Source: Sediminicola sp037203765 (GTDB lineage Bacteria > Bacteroidota > Bacteroidia > Flavobacteriales > Flavobacteriaceae). Taken from it: a DNA stretch of 64,000 bases. The position numbers and the translations under genes are program-made. Positions 43,252 through 53,167 of the stretch are shown piece after piece. The stretch is from the NCBI RefSeq assembly GCF_037203765.1, contig NZ_JBBCAS010000006.1, positions 186,001 to 250,000 on the forward strand. Direction: 5' to 3'. Positions within the stretch are counted from its first letter, which is position 1; every line of letters starts with the position of its first letter. The notes beneath the pieces were generated by a model. That model saw only the letters and a program-made list of their open reading frames with translations. It was not told where the DNA came from and did not search any database.

Positions 43252-43533
43252 TTAAAACATTTTGTAATACAGTATGAGCAGGGCAGTTAAAAGAGTAGCT
43301 ATCAATACGCCCCTGGCCCTTAGATCCCTATTCAACTTTAGGAAACCAAAAAAGGCAATAAGGTTCAGGATGGCCCCCAAGGCCAGTAAACTGCCAACAT
43401 GTTCTTGTTCTATGGCAGCCGTAAAGGTCTCTATGATGCCCAAATCGGAAAATAGAACGATGTAGGCCAGGGTTCCTATGGTATTGGCAATGATACCAAC
43501 CAAAAAACCGATGATAATTTCTTTTTTATTCAT
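43252..43533 (-). CDS. Small membrane protein between surE and lpxB
   Basis: 93 aa from the ATG at 43533, with three hydrophobic segments (IIIGFLVGIIANTIGTLAYI, LLALGAILNLIAFFGFL, GVLIATLLTALLILYY). The open frame reaches 17 codons further upstream into surE, but the 8-bp overlap start is preferred. No recognised family. Its conserved-looking position between surE and lpxB and tight spacing suggest it is real; function unknown. Confidence 0.72.
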   Translation of the reverse strand: MNKKEIIIGFLVGIIANTIGTLAYIVLFSDLGIIETFTAAIEQEHVGSLLALGAILNLIAFFGFLKLNRDLRARGVLIATLLTALLILYYKMF

Positions 43534-44305
43534 GAAAGTTCCAGTTGTTGATTTGTTGTATGGCGTGGTGTGCCGTAAGGTCAAACTGCGTAGGTACTAC
43601 GGAAATATAGTCATTGGCCAAAGCCCACTCATCCGTGTCCTCCCCTTTGTCCAATAACTCAAATTCTCCTGTGAGCCAATAGTATTCCTTGCCCATGGGA
43701 CTGATTCTTTTGTCAAATTTTTCTTTCCAATTGGCCCTTGCTTGCCTGGATACCCTGATGCCCTTATATTCCTTGCCCTCCAATTTGGGAATATTTACGT
43801 TGAGTACTACTCCCTTGGGCATGCCCTTGTCCAGGGCTTCACGAACAATTTTTTTTATGGGTTCCCCAGCTTTTTCAAAATTGGCGCCCCAAGAAAAATC
43901 ACAGAGGGAAAAGCCTATGGCCGGTACACCTTCTATCCCTGCCTCAATGGCAGCACTCATGGTCCCTGAATAGATCACATTGATGGAGGAATTGGATCCG
44001 TGGTTAATGCCACTGACACAGATATCGGGCTTTCTTCCCAAGAGTTCCTGTAGGGCTAGTTTCACGCAGTCAGCGGGCGTGCCACTGCAGCTGTATTCCT
44101 CTGTGGCCCCATGGTCCGAATCTATGACAACCTTTTTTGAGTATAAGGTATTGTCCAGGGTTATCGCATGTCCCATGCCAGATTGTGGACTGTCAGGGGC
44201 TACAACAACTACATCTCCTATTTCTTTCATGAGCCGTACCAAAGTCCTTAATCCTGGTGCCGTTATGCCATCATCATTGGTGACAAGAATCAAAGGTTTT
44301 TCCAT
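43526..44305 (-). CDS. surE: 5'/3'-nucleotidase SurE
   Basis: Metal-dependent nucleotidase acting on nucleoside monophosphates. 259 aa with the SurE series: LVTNDDGITAPGL (metal Asp pair), APDSPQSGMGHA, SGTPADCVKLAL and VSGINHGSNSS. Length is usual. Its -7 box TATTTTTG is at 44331-44324, beside a 15-bp palindrome in the region shared with the divergent protease gene. Confidence 0.95.
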   Translation of the reverse strand: MEKPLILVTNDDGITAPGLRTLVRLMKEIGDVVVVAPDSPQSGMGHAITLDNTLYSKKVVIDSDHGATEEYSCSGTPADCVKLALQELLGRKPDICVSGINHGSNSSINVIYSGTMSAAIEAGIEGVPAIGFSLCDFSWGANFEKAGEPIKKIVREALDKGMPKGVVLNVNIPKLEGKEYKGIRVSRQARANWKEKFDKRISPMGKEYYWLTGEFELLDKGEDTDEWALANDYISVVPTQFDLTAHHAIQQINNWNFHE

Positions 44306-44323
44306 AGATTATAATTTATGGTG

Positions 44324-44349
44324 CAAAAATACGTTTTTCATTATGAAAA
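44324..44349 (-). promoter_or_regulatory. surE -7 box and adjacent 15-bp palindrome
   Basis: TATTTTTG on the minus strand (44331-44324) fits the -7 consensus about 19 nt before the surE ATG. Directly upstream is the perfect palindrome TTTTCATTATGAAAA (44335-44349), in the spacer where a regulator could bind. No -33 TTG is seen. Confidence 0.4.
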
Positions 44350-44517
44350 GCCTTTGCTGTCGTTTAACAAAAATTTAATGGATATAGCACAAAGTGGCAT
44401 AGTTTTTTCAGTATCTTAGAGGGTTCCGTAGGGTGTATGACGGTTGTTTTCAATGGTCATGCGCTTCATTGTTTTAGGAAGTCGGAAGGAACAAAATATT
44501 AAAAAAAGGAATAGAAC

Positions 44518-46647
44518 ATGAAAAAGAAATTGGCTTTTGCACTGTTGGTGATGCTGATCGCTGTAGCCTCCTGCAGTTTTACGAATAAATCTTTTGAGAC
44601 CAGTGATAAGGATAAGTTGTTGTTGGATCTAATTACCTATGTTTTGGAGAAAGGGCATTACCAGCCCAAGGATATCAACGATGATTTTTCAGTTGAGGTC
44701 TTTGAGGATTTCATCAATGTGATTGATCCCACCAAAAGATACTTCTTGGAAAAAGATATCCAAGAGTTTGAAAAATATAAGTTTCAGATCGATGATCAAA
44801 TCAAAAATACGGATATCAGCTTTTTCAATCTCGTTCACCAAAGGTTGATCGAACGTATGCAAGAGGCCAAAGGAGTGTATAAAGATGTTTTGGCAGCGCC
44901 CTTTGATTACAGTGCTGATGAAAAGATCAATATTGATTATGACAATCAGCCTTTCGCAAGTTCCAAATCGGAATTGAAGGAGCGGTGGAGAAAACAGTTG
45001 AAATATGCTACCTTGGGTACGTATGATTCTAAATTGACAGACGAGGAACAGAAAAAGACCAAAGATGCCAATTACAACGCAAAATCCTTAAAGGAGATTG
45101 AAGCGGAAGCCAGGGCATCCACGGAAAACACCCTTGACGAATTTTATGACTTTGTGGATGAGCTGGAACGCAAGGATTGGTTCGTTCAGTATATCAATAC
45201 CATTGTAGATGAGTTTGACCCGCATACGTACTATTTTGCTCCAGATGACAAGGAAAAATTCGATGTGAGCATGTCAGGTAAGTTTGAGGGTATTGGGGCC
45301 CGTTTACAAAAACGTAAGGACGAGACCACTATAGTGGAAATTATTTCAGGTGGTCCGGTATGGAGAGATAAGCGTTTGGAAGTTGGTGACGAAATTTTAA
45401 AGGTAGGTCAGGAAGGTGAGCCACCAGTGGATATTGTTGGGATGAGACTTGATGATGCCATTAAATTCATCAAAGGCCCAAAAGGTACCAAAGTGAACCT
45501 TACCGTAAAAAAAGTAGATGGATCTATTGAGGTGATTACGCTAGTGCGCGATATTGTAGAATTGGAGGAATCTTATGCAAAATCGGCGACAGTCAAAAAA
45601 GGTGATCAAAAATTTGGGTTGATCAACTTGCCTAAGTTTTATGTGGATTTTGAGGATTATAACAACAGAAATGCAGCCACGGATGTGGCCAAGGAAGTTG
45701 AACGACTTAAGCAGGAAGGAGCAGAAGGTCTAATACTTGACCTTAGGGACAACGGAGGTGGTTCGCTAAAAACCGTTGTGGAAATGGCCGGACTCTTTAT
45801 CAAAGATGGTCCTATAGTGCAGGTGAGATCTTCAGGGCAGCGTAAGGAAGTGTACGATGATAAGGATGAGCGAATCCAATGGGATGGACCCTTGGTTATC
45901 CTGGTAAATGAGTTATCGGCATCTGCTTCTGAAATCTTGGCCGCCGCCATGCAGGATTACAAACGTGCCATTGTAATAGGTAGCAAACAAACTTTTGGTA
46001 AAGGTACCGTACAGAATGTTATTCCTCTGGACAATATTGTAAGAAGCAACGAACATGGGGATCTTGGAGCGATTAAACTGACCACCCAAAAGTTCTACAG
46101 GATCAATGGAGGTTCCACGCAATTGGAAGGAGTAAAGAGTGATGTTGTGGTGCCAGATAGATATAGCTATATTGATCTTGGAGAGAGAGATCAACAAAAT
46201 CCGTTGCCTTGGGATAAAATCTCCCCAGCGGACTATAAGCCATGGGACGGTTATATTGATTATGAGCAGACCATCGCCAACAGTGCTTCCAGAATGGCGT
46301 TGAACTCCCAAATTAAATTAATCGAGGAGAATGCCCAATGGTTGAAGCAACAGCAAGATGAAAATGTAATTTCCTTGAACTATAAAGTGTATAAGGATCA
46401 GGAGGAAATGATGAAGAAAAAGTCGCAATATTTTAAAACGATCAACGACTACGATTCCCATTTATCTTTTGAATCCCTGAAATATGAAAAGGAGTTGTTC
46501 ACTCAGGATGAGGTATTGAGAGAGAAGCGGGATCGTTGGCACCAAGACTTGGCAAAAGATGTCTATGTTGAAGAGGCGATCAACGTTTTGCAAGATTTAA
46601 AACTGAACAACATTAAAGAGACCAAATTAGCTAGTGTAAAAGGATAG
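44518..46647 (+). CDS. prc: Tail-specific (C-terminal processing) protease, S41A
   Basis: 709-aa periplasmic or lipoprotein protease (lipobox VASC, Cys19) that degrades or trims proteins by their C-termini. Order: long N-terminal helical region, PDZ domain (about 240-340, GIGARLQKRKDE...GGPVWRDKRLEVGDEIL), S41 core and a C-terminal DUF3340-like region. The catalytic Ser lies in SASASE (467-472; Ser469 by alignment with E. coli Prc) and the catalytic Lys is Lys495 in FGKGT. It ends before a terminator. Confidence 0.93.
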   Translation: MKKKLAFALLVMLIAVASCSFTNKSFETSDKDKLLLDLITYVLEKGHYQPKDINDDFSVEVFEDFINVIDPTKRYFLEKDIQEFEKYKFQIDDQIKNTDISFFNLVHQRLIERMQEAKGVYKDVLAAPFDYSADEKINIDYDNQPFASSKSELKERWRKQLKYATLGTYDSKLTDEEQKKTKDANYNAKSLKEIEAEARASTENTLDEFYDFVDELERKDWFVQYINTIVDEFDPHTYYFAPDDKEKFDVSMSGKFEGIGARLQKRKDETTIVEIISGGPVWRDKRLEVGDEILKVGQEGEPPVDIVGMRLDDAIKFIKGPKGTKVNLTVKKVDGSIEVITLVRDIVELEESYAKSATVKKGDQKFGLINLPKFYVDFEDYNNRNAATDVAKEVERLKQEGAEGLILDLRDNGGGSLKTVVEMAGLFIKDGPIVQVRSSGQRKEVYDDKDERIQWDGPLVILVNELSASASEILAAAMQDYKRAIVIGSKQTFGKGTVQNVIPLDNIVRSNEHGDLGAIKLTTQKFYRINGGSTQLEGVKSDVVVPDRYSYIDLGERDQQNPLPWDKISPADYKPWDGYIDYEQTIANSASRMALNSQIKLIEENAQWLKQQQDENVISLNYKVYKDQEEMMKKKSQYFKTINDYDSHLSFESLKYEKELFTQDEVLREKRDRWHQDLAKDVYVEEAINVLQDLKLNNIKETKLASVKG

Positions 46648-46673
46648 GTTTTACATATAATAGAATGATATAT

Positions 46674-46700
46674 AAGCCCGGTTTATTACCGGGCTTTTTA
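46674..46700 (+). terminator. Terminator after the tail-specific protease
   Basis: Perfect 7-bp stem AGCCCGG (46675-46681) and CCGGGCT (46689-46695) with a 7-nt loop and a T-run. A -7-like TATATTTG at 46699-46706 follows at once and may start the nuclease transcript, though it has no -33 partner. Confidence 0.85.
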
Positions 46701-46737
46701 TATTTGTAACCAACCTGTATTTTTCCACGGATACCTA

Positions 46738-47541
46738 ATGATGAAAAAAAAATATATTTACCCCCTATTGCTATTATTCTTTGCTGTTGCCTTTTGGCTT
46801 GTTGAGAACTTTTATGTTGTTGATACTTATGGGAGCGATGCTGCAACTCAAGGACCCAAAGGGAAAATCGAGCTGCTTTTGCCAACTTCAACGACAGGCA
46901 TGGTGGTGCACCATGATTATTATTCCCTGTCCTATCATGAACGCTTCGAACAGGCCGAATGGGTGGCCTATGAGCTCACCAAGGCCCATCTGACCTATGA
47001 TGACCGTAAGCGCCCCTATTTTATTGAAGACCCATTGGTTTCCACTAAATCTGCAGATTGGAAAAATTACAGGGGCTCTGGTTTTGATAGGGGACATTTG
47101 TGCCCTGCGGGCGATATGCGATTTTCAGAATCGGCCTATAACCAAACCTTTTATACCAGTAATATTAGTCCGCAAGAGAACGCTTTCAATGGTGGTATAT
47201 GGAATAGATTGGAACAGAAAGTAAGGTACTGGACCAAGCGCTATACCTCTGTATTTGTAGTTACGGGTGGTATATTGGAAAGTGGCCTGCCACAGATCGG
47301 TGATGAGGAGGTGGCGGTTCCCAATTATTTTTATAAAGTGGTTGCCAAGGGCGATATTGACAATTTGCAAGTGGTGGCCTTTCTTATGCCCCACAAAGAA
47401 AGTAGTCTCCCTTTGGAGCGGTTTTTGGTGCCATTGGATAGCCTGGAGAGGCTTACCGGAATAGATTTCTTCGCTCAGCTACCCGATGCACAGGAAGCTA
47501 TGTTTGAGAAAGGTGTCAATTTAGAGGGATGGGAATTTTAG
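46738..47541 (+). CDS. DNA/RNA non-specific endonuclease, exported or membrane-anchored
   Basis: 267 aa, start ATG 46738 (a second ATG follows directly). The N-terminal hydrophobic stretch IYPLLLLFFAVAFWLV acts as a signal or anchor. The beta-beta-alpha metal nuclease domain carries GSGFDRGHLCPAGDM (DRGH 117-120, general-base His120) and the metal Asn in NISPQENAFNGGIWNRLE. It should cut extracellular or periplasmic nucleic acid. Its stop overlaps convergent rodA by 4 bp. Confidence 0.92.
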   Translation: MMKKKYIYPLLLLFFAVAFWLVENFYVVDTYGSDAATQGPKGKIELLLPTSTTGMVVHHDYYSLSYHERFEQAEWVAYELTKAHLTYDDRKRPYFIEDPLVSTKSADWKNYRGSGFDRGHLCPAGDMRFSESAYNQTFYTSNISPQENAFNGGIWNRLEQKVRYWTKRYTSVFVVTGGILESGLPQIGDEEVAVPNYFYKVVAKGDIDNLQVVAFLMPHKESSLPLERFLVPLDSLERLTGIDFFAQLPDAQEAMFEKGVNLEGWEF

Positions 47542-48821
47542 TTCCACTCGTTCAATCTGTTCGAATCGAGCTTTAAGAAAATAAATAAAAGCGCAGTAAA
47601 AAATAAGAGGCCAGATCCGCCGTAACTGAAAAACGGCAATGGAATTCCAATAGTGGGCAAAACGCCTATAACCATCCCAATATTGATAAAATAGTGGATC
47701 AGGAGTACAGAGATGATACCATAGCCGTACATTCGGCTAAACCCACTCTTTTGCCGTTCTGAAAGGTAAACCAAACGGAGAAATAGTGCGGTAAATAAAA
47801 TGATGACAATGGAGGTTCCTAGAAAACCCCATTCTTCCCCAACGGTACTAAAAATATAATCGGTATGTTGCTCTGGAACGAAATCACCCTTGGTTCTGGT
47901 TCCCTCCATAAATCCCTTGCCGAAAAACCCTCCGGATTCGATGGCTTTTTCCGATTGATAGGTATTATATCCTATCGTTTTTTTGATCTCCTCCAATTTT
48001 TGAGGGTCTTTTTCCAAACGGAGCCATAGACTGAAACGATCCCTATGCCGTTGTTCGAATACTGTATTGAAAACAAAGTTTACCGAAAGGGAAAATGCAA
48101 TGGCAATTACAAAAAACGTTAGGATGGGAACAAATGGAACCTTAAAGGATTTCTTTTTCAACAAAAAGAACAAGGCTATGATAATACCCAGTACAATACC
48201 TACCCACGCTGTTCCGAACATCAAGGTGGTTACAAAGATCAAGAGCAATAAAAAAAGGATGGTCAGGTAATAAAGTGGGAGTCCTTCACGGAACATCACA
48301 AAAATCAATGCAAAGAAGACCAGGGCGCTTCCGGGGTCCGGTTGTGGGATCACTAGGATGGCCGGTATTAAGATGATCAAAAAGGCGTAAAATTGGTCTT
48401 TGCCCCGTTTTATGTCGGTCTGTATGTCACTTAAATATTTGGCCAGCGCCAACGCTGCGCCCACTTTTGCCAATTCCGAGGGTTGTAGGTTAAAGAAACC
48501 CAGATCGTACCAAGAAGTTGCGCCGGCAATGGTCTTTCCAAATACGAAAAGCCCTACCAATAGGATTAAGGATATGATATAGATCACGCTGGAAAAGCGC
48601 TCGTAAAAATCGGCCTCAATACCTAGTAAAAGTACAATGGAAAAAATGCTCACTATAATAAAGAACAACTGTTTGCCATACAAGGTCCCAAAATCCAAAA
48701 GGGCCTTGTTTTCTTCAGAATAGGTGCTGGAATAGATGTTGATCCAACCAATTCCTACCAGTAGGAAATAGATTAAAACGGTCAACCAATCTATTCGCTT
48801 TAAAATGCTTTTACCAGACAC
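47538..48821 (-). CDS. rodA: Rod-shape SEDS glycosyltransferase RodA
   Basis: 427-aa polytopic peptidoglycan polymerase that works with PBP2 in elongation. SEDS features: INIYSSTYSE and about ten helices, NLQPSELAKVGAALALAKYL, PQPDPGSALVFF, the large loop with QHTDYIFSTVGEEWGF (catalytic-type Asp) and the C-terminal GIPLPFFSYGGSGLL. It is the last gene of the purH-mre operon and overlaps mrdA by 11 bp. Confidence 0.95.
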   Translation of the reverse strand: MSGKSILKRIDWLTVLIYFLLVGIGWINIYSSTYSEENKALLDFGTLYGKQLFFIIVSIFSIVLLLGIEADFYERFSSVIYIISLILLVGLFVFGKTIAGATSWYDLGFFNLQPSELAKVGAALALAKYLSDIQTDIKRGKDQFYAFLIILIPAILVIPQPDPGSALVFFALIFVMFREGLPLYYLTILFLLLLIFVTTLMFGTAWVGIVLGIIIALFFLLKKKSFKVPFVPILTFFVIAIAFSLSVNFVFNTVFEQRHRDRFSLWLRLEKDPQKLEEIKKTIGYNTYQSEKAIESGGFFGKGFMEGTRTKGDFVPEQHTDYIFSTVGEEWGFLGTSIVIILFTALFLRLVYLSERQKSGFSRMYGYGIISVLLIHYFINIGMVIGVLPTIGIPLPFFSYGGSGLLFFTALLFIFLKLDSNRLNEWN

Positions 48822-50679
48822 GCTCGTTTATTCTAAAAGGTTGGCCACTATGGGGTTTTGCATATTCTGCCTCCAAGGTTTTTTCTAACATCCTTTTTTC
48901 CAGATCCTTTCTGGTAATTTCTCCTTTGAGGTACTTTTCGATCAATAGGGAGGCGATATGTCCGGCATAGCGCGCACCGTAATAACCGTGTTCAATATAA
49001 ACGGCTATGGCGATCTTTGGATTTTCAACTGGTGCAAAGGCGATGAAAACGGAATGATCGGTGAGCTGAGTTTTCACGCCATTTATTCGGGTGAAGTTCT
49101 CCACGGTTCCGGTCTTGCCCGCAATATCAATGCCCGGAATTTGAAGCCTGCTGGCCGTTCCCTGGGTGTAAACCATAGCCATTCCATGGACAACCGGATC
49201 AAAGTGTTGCTTGTCGATGGTAGTGTGCTTGGCTTCTGTGAATTCAGGGATGCTGATGTCCTTGTTTTCAATTTTTTTGAGCACGTGAGGAGTATAGTAA
49301 AAACCTCTGTTGGCAATGGCAGCCGTCATATTGGCCAATTGGATAGGGGTTGCGGATACCTCTCCCTGGCCAATGGAATTGGAGATGATGTAGGAGGAAG
49401 ACCATCTATTGTCGCCGTACCATTTGTCATAGTACTCCTTACTGGGGATTCTGCCCCTTTTTCCAGTCGGGAGGTCATAGCCTAGAAAATCTCCCAAGCC
49501 AAAACTTTTCATGTGTTCTTCCCAAACATCCATTCCTTGATCGGTGGTGGGGAACTGCTCATATATTTTCCGGAAAGTCCCAGCGAAATAGGCATTGCAA
49601 GAATTGTAAATACCTGCGGTCATATCCCTTAATCCACCTCCGCAATGGCATCCCCTTTTTGTGCTGCCCACATAGAATCCATTGTAGCACATAATTCTGG
49701 TATCGGGGGTAATGGCCCCTTCTTGCAGGGCAACCAAGGCATTCAATATTTTAAAAGGAGAACCTGGAGAGGTTTCAGCCAAGAGACTACGGTCATAGGT
49801 GGGTTTGGCAATGGAATCGTAATATAGCTCGGTGTAGTTTTTGGATCTTTCACGTCCAACCAATAGGGCAGGATCATAGGTAGGTCCCGATATAAGCGCC
49901 AAAATCTCCCCAGAACTGGGTTCTATGGCTACAATACCTCCGTGTTTGCCCTGCATTAAAAGCTCACCGTATTCCTGGAGCTTCTTGTCCAACGTCACAT
50001 GGATTTCTTTGCCCTGTTCGGGCAAGGTATCCATCATTCCATTTTTATAAGGTCCTATATCCCGGTTAAAACGGTCTTTTTGAATATATTTCACACCTTT
50101 TTTGCCTCTCAGGATATCTTCGTATTCTTTTTCAATCCCGGTTTTTCCCAAAAGTTCCCCTTGTTTGTAATAGGGGTTGTTGGCCAAGTCGCGCTCGTTT
50201 ACTTCGCTGATATAACCCAATACGTTGGCACCACTGTTGGTAGCATAATAGCGCAACGATCTTTTTTGGATATAGAATCCGTCATACTTTCTCATCTTTT
50301 CTTGAAGACGGGCATAGTCTTCCTTTGACAATTGATGAACCAGCACGGACGGAAGTCGCGGAGAGTATATTTTGGCCTTATTTAAATTCTTGATAAAGGT
50401 CTCTTTGTCCAGTCCCAATAGGTTGCAAAACTCCAGTGTATCCAATGGTTTTACATCCTTGGGAATGACCATGACATCATAGGCAGGCTGATTGGCCACC
50501 AACAATTCCCCATTCCTGTCGTAGATATAGCCTCTTTCCGGGTAATCATAGATGGCTTTCACCGCAACATCCTCAGACACCTTTTCTCCGGGACTGTTAA
50601 ATACCTGGAGATAGGAAAGTCGGCCGATGAAGGTGATTCCTATGATGATGATAATGGCGGAAAGAAGAAACTTATTCAT
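48811..50679 (-). CDS. mrdA: Penicillin-binding protein 2, elongation transpeptidase
   Basis: Class B PBP, 622 aa, cross-linking peptidoglycan in rod elongation. One N-terminal membrane helix (LLSAIIIIIGITFIG), a dimerisation domain with RGYIYDRNGELL, then the transpeptidase: active-site SxxK in TSPGSPFK, and KTG in IAGKTGTVENF. Its spacing agrees with MrdA, not FtsI. It lies between mreD (8-bp overlap) and rodA, its functional partner. Confidence 0.95.
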   Translation of the reverse strand: MNKFLLSAIIIIIGITFIGRLSYLQVFNSPGEKVSEDVAVKAIYDYPERGYIYDRNGELLVANQPAYDVMVIPKDVKPLDTLEFCNLLGLDKETFIKNLNKAKIYSPRLPSVLVHQLSKEDYARLQEKMRKYDGFYIQKRSLRYYATNSGANVLGYISEVNERDLANNPYYKQGELLGKTGIEKEYEDILRGKKGVKYIQKDRFNRDIGPYKNGMMDTLPEQGKEIHVTLDKKLQEYGELLMQGKHGGIVAIEPSSGEILALISGPTYDPALLVGRERSKNYTELYYDSIAKPTYDRSLLAETSPGSPFKILNALVALQEGAITPDTRIMCYNGFYVGSTKRGCHCGGGLRDMTAGIYNSCNAYFAGTFRKIYEQFPTTDQGMDVWEEHMKSFGLGDFLGYDLPTGKRGRIPSKEYYDKWYGDNRWSSSYIISNSIGQGEVSATPIQLANMTAAIANRGFYYTPHVLKKIENKDISIPEFTEAKHTTIDKQHFDPVVHGMAMVYTQGTASRLQIPGIDIAGKTGTVENFTRINGVKTQLTDHSVFIAFAPVENPKIAIAVYIEHGYYGARYAGHIASLLIEKYLKGEITRKDLEKRMLEKTLEAEYAKPHSGQPFRINERVW

Positions 50680-51184
50680 TCTTTTTTGTACTAACTAGTG
50701 AACTTACCAATAGGCATACCAAAAGCGACACTGCGCTGGTGGTTGCTATTTTTTTCAAAATTACCAGTAAATTGGAGAAACTGAAAATTTCGAGTGAAAA
50801 GTATACTATATGGTGCAATAATATTAATAACGCTAGAAATGTAATTTGTTGTGCCCTAGTGCTATTGGAAAGTTTAAAACTCTGAAACTCGTAGTTTACC
50901 CCAAAGCAAAAACGCATGATGGTTGGTCTAAAATAGGCTATGGTTATTATGGCTGCCGAATGCAGGGCCATGGTGTCCGAAAAGAGATCGATCATGAGAC
51001 CCATGAAGAAGCTTATCACTAAGAAAAGCGACCTGTTTTCCTTGATCGGGTACCAGTATATAAATAGAATATAAACCATTGGATTTATATATCCAAAGAA
51101 ATTAAGGTGATTGAACACGAGTACCTGAAAAAAAACAAGCAGCAAAAACCGAACGATATTTATGAAATAATATTTACTTGCCAT
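50672..51184 (-). CDS. mreD: Rod-shape protein MreD
   Basis: 170-aa inner membrane protein with about five hydrophobic helices, including the MreD-like FFMGLMIDLFSDTMALH. It forms part of the MreBCD elongation complex. Sequence is poorly conserved in this family, so the assignment relies on size, topology and its place between mreC (11-bp overlap) and mrdA (8-bp overlap). Confidence 0.9.
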   Translation of the reverse strand: MASKYYFINIVRFLLLVFFQVLVFNHLNFFGYINPMVYILFIYWYPIKENRSLFLVISFFMGLMIDLFSDTMALHSAAIITIAYFRPTIMRFCFGVNYEFQSFKLSNSTRAQQITFLALLILLHHIVYFSLEIFSFSNLLVILKKIATTSAVSLLVCLLVSSLVSTKKNE

Positions 51185-51992
51185 TTTCTATCTCAGATTC
51201 CAATTGTAATATTTCTGGTCTTGTCGTATTGTTGATGATATACACGTTCTTGATATTGGTCATATCATTGAAAAGGTCCACATCTATACTGTAATAGCTC
51301 TTGGAGGTGGTAAGGTCAAAGGCTTTAATGGTCCCTATGGGAATATTTTCAGGAAATATACTGGAGCTTGCCCCGGTAACTATGGTGTCACCGATTTTTA
51401 AGGGTACCAATCTGGGGATATCCACCAATTGTACCACATTGAATTTCTTGGTGTTCCATACCAAGGAGCCAAAACGTTCGGTGTTCTTGATTTTGGCATT
51501 GATATTGGATTTGGTATTCAGGATACTCTGTACGATGGCAAAATTGTCAGAAGTCCTTTCAATGATGCCCAATATACCTGTGGAGGTAATAACGCCCATG
51601 TCCTGCTTCAACCCATCTTTTTTTCCTTTGTTGATGGTGATGTAGTTTCTTGGGTTGGCAAAGCTGTTTTTGATCACCCTTGCGGATGTTACCACATAAG
51701 TGCTACTGGTGGAATCCAATTCAATTGCCTCAGGAACTTTCAGATTAAAAAGTATGCTTTTTAGTTTCCTGTTCTCTTCCAAGAGTTGCTGATTTTCCGT
51801 GCCTAGACCAAAGTAGGAGGTAAAGTTGTTGGTGGTTTGATAAATGCCACCAGTAAAACTGTTCGCAGAATTAAAAAATCTCGACTTGTGAAAGGAATGT
51901 GATTGTATGGTAAGGGCAAAGGCAACTGTCAACAACAAGACATAAAGCAATGAGGTTTTATATCTTATTATAAATCGAATAATCTGTTGCAT
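51174..51992 (-). CDS. mreC: Rod-shape protein MreC
   Basis: 272 aa: one N-terminal membrane helix (SLLYVLLLTVAFALTIQS), a coiled-coil stretch (LEENRKLKSILFNL), then the periplasmic beta domain with NYITINKGKKDGLKQDMGVIT, GIIGIIE-like TGILGIIERTS, and GDTIVTGASSSIFPENIPIGTI. It links MreB filaments to PBP2 and RodA. It follows mreB by 91 bp. Confidence 0.95.
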   Translation of the reverse strand: MQQIIRFIIRYKTSLLYVLLLTVAFALTIQSHSFHKSRFFNSANSFTGGIYQTTNNFTSYFGLGTENQQLLEENRKLKSILFNLKVPEAIELDSTSSTYVVTSARVIKNSFANPRNYITINKGKKDGLKQDMGVITSTGILGIIERTSDNFAIVQSILNTKSNINAKIKNTERFGSLVWNTKKFNVVQLVDIPRLVPLKIGDTIVTGASSSIFPENIPIGTIKAFDLTTSKSYYSIDVDLFNDMTNIKNVYIINNTTRPEILQLESEIENGK

Positions 51993-52083
51993 TCACTTTA
52001 GCTATTTTGGTGGGTTACAAATATGACGATCCACTTAGGGTGTGCCTAATGAAATATTGACCTGGGTGCGCTGATTGCGAATT

Positions 52084-53112
52084 TTATTTGATCAGGATAC
52101 TTTTGTATCGTTCCAAATTTTTCAGTGCAATCCCTGTTCCACGTACTACGGCCCGCAATGGATCTTCGGCAATGTAAACCGGTAAATCTGTTTTTTGGGA
52201 CAATCTTCTGTCCAATCCTCTAAGCATGGAACCCCCACCGGCCAAGTAAATCCCGGTGTTATAGATATCTGCCGCCAATTCTGGTGGGGTTTGTGATAAG
52301 GTTTCCATAACAGCGTCCTCTACTCTTAAAATGGACTTGTCCAATGCTTTCGCTATCTCTCTATACGAGACTTGTACCTGTTTTGGTTTTCCTGTCAATA
52401 AATCCCTTCCTTGAACCGACATGTCCTCAGGTGGTGTCTGAAGGTCTTCCGTAGCCGAACCGATTGTTATTTTGATATTCTCAGCCGTACTCTCTCCTAC
52501 ATAAAGGTTGTGTTGGGTACGCATGTAATAGATAATGTCATTGGTGAAGACGTCACCCGCTATCTTTACGGATTTATCACAAACGATACCTCCAAGAGCG
52601 ATAACTGCAATTTCTGTCGTACCACCCCCTATATCAACGATCATGTTACCTTTTGGTTGCATAATATCCAAACCGATACCAATAGCTGCTGCCATAGGTT
52701 CGTGGATCAGATAAACTTCCTTCCCGTTCACACGTTCCGCAGATTCCTTAACCGCACGCATCTCTACCTCGGTAATTCCGGAGGGAATACAGATGACCAT
52801 ACGCAATGCCGGTGGAAACCACTTTTTCTTCAGGGCAGGGATATTCTTGATGAACATATTGATCATCTTTTCCGAAGCGTCAAAATCTGCAATAACCCCA
52901 TCTTTCAAAGGGCGAATGGTTTTGATGTTCTCATGGGTTTTTCCTTGCATCATGTTGGCTTCCTTGCCAACTGCAATTATTTTACCGCTGATCCTATCTC
53001 TAGCAACTATAGATGGACTGTCAACGACTACTTTGTCGTTATGAATTATAAGGGTGTTCGCCGTTCCTAAATCTATGGCTATCTCCTCGGTCAAGAAATC
53101 AAAAAATCCCAT
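52084..53112 (-). CDS. mreB: Actin-like rod-shape protein MreB
   Basis: 342-aa cytoskeletal ATPase positioning the elongation machinery. Actin-fold motifs: AIDLGTANTLI (phosphate 1), VDIGGGTTEIAVIALGG (phosphate 2), HEPMAAAIGIGLD and YLAGGGSMLRGLD (adenosine). Near-canonical length and sequence. It is 55 bp after purH, so purine and cell-shape genes share an operon here. Confidence 0.97.
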   Translation of the reverse strand: MGFFDFLTEEIAIDLGTANTLIIHNDKVVVDSPSIVARDRISGKIIAVGKEANMMQGKTHENIKTIRPLKDGVIADFDASEKMINMFIKNIPALKKKWFPPALRMVICIPSGITEVEMRAVKESAERVNGKEVYLIHEPMAAAIGIGLDIMQPKGNMIVDIGGGTTEIAVIALGGIVCDKSVKIAGDVFTNDIIYYMRTQHNLYVGESTAENIKITIGSATEDLQTPPEDMSVQGRDLLTGKPKQVQVSYREIAKALDKSILRVEDAVMETLSQTPPELAADIYNTGIYLAGGGSMLRGLDRRLSQKTDLPVYIAEDPLRAVVRGTGIALKNLERYKSILIK

Positions 53113-53167
53113 TTCTACAAGTTTGGTTTCGGATTAAATGTAAGTTTTATCGGTAAAAGTAACAAAA

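Noticed and set aside
52411..53070. Long antisense open frames (also at 11377-12075, 56152-56811, 5420-6016, 2920-3513)
   Set aside because: Each lies fully opposite a well-supported gene, has no family motif, and reads like a frame shadow.
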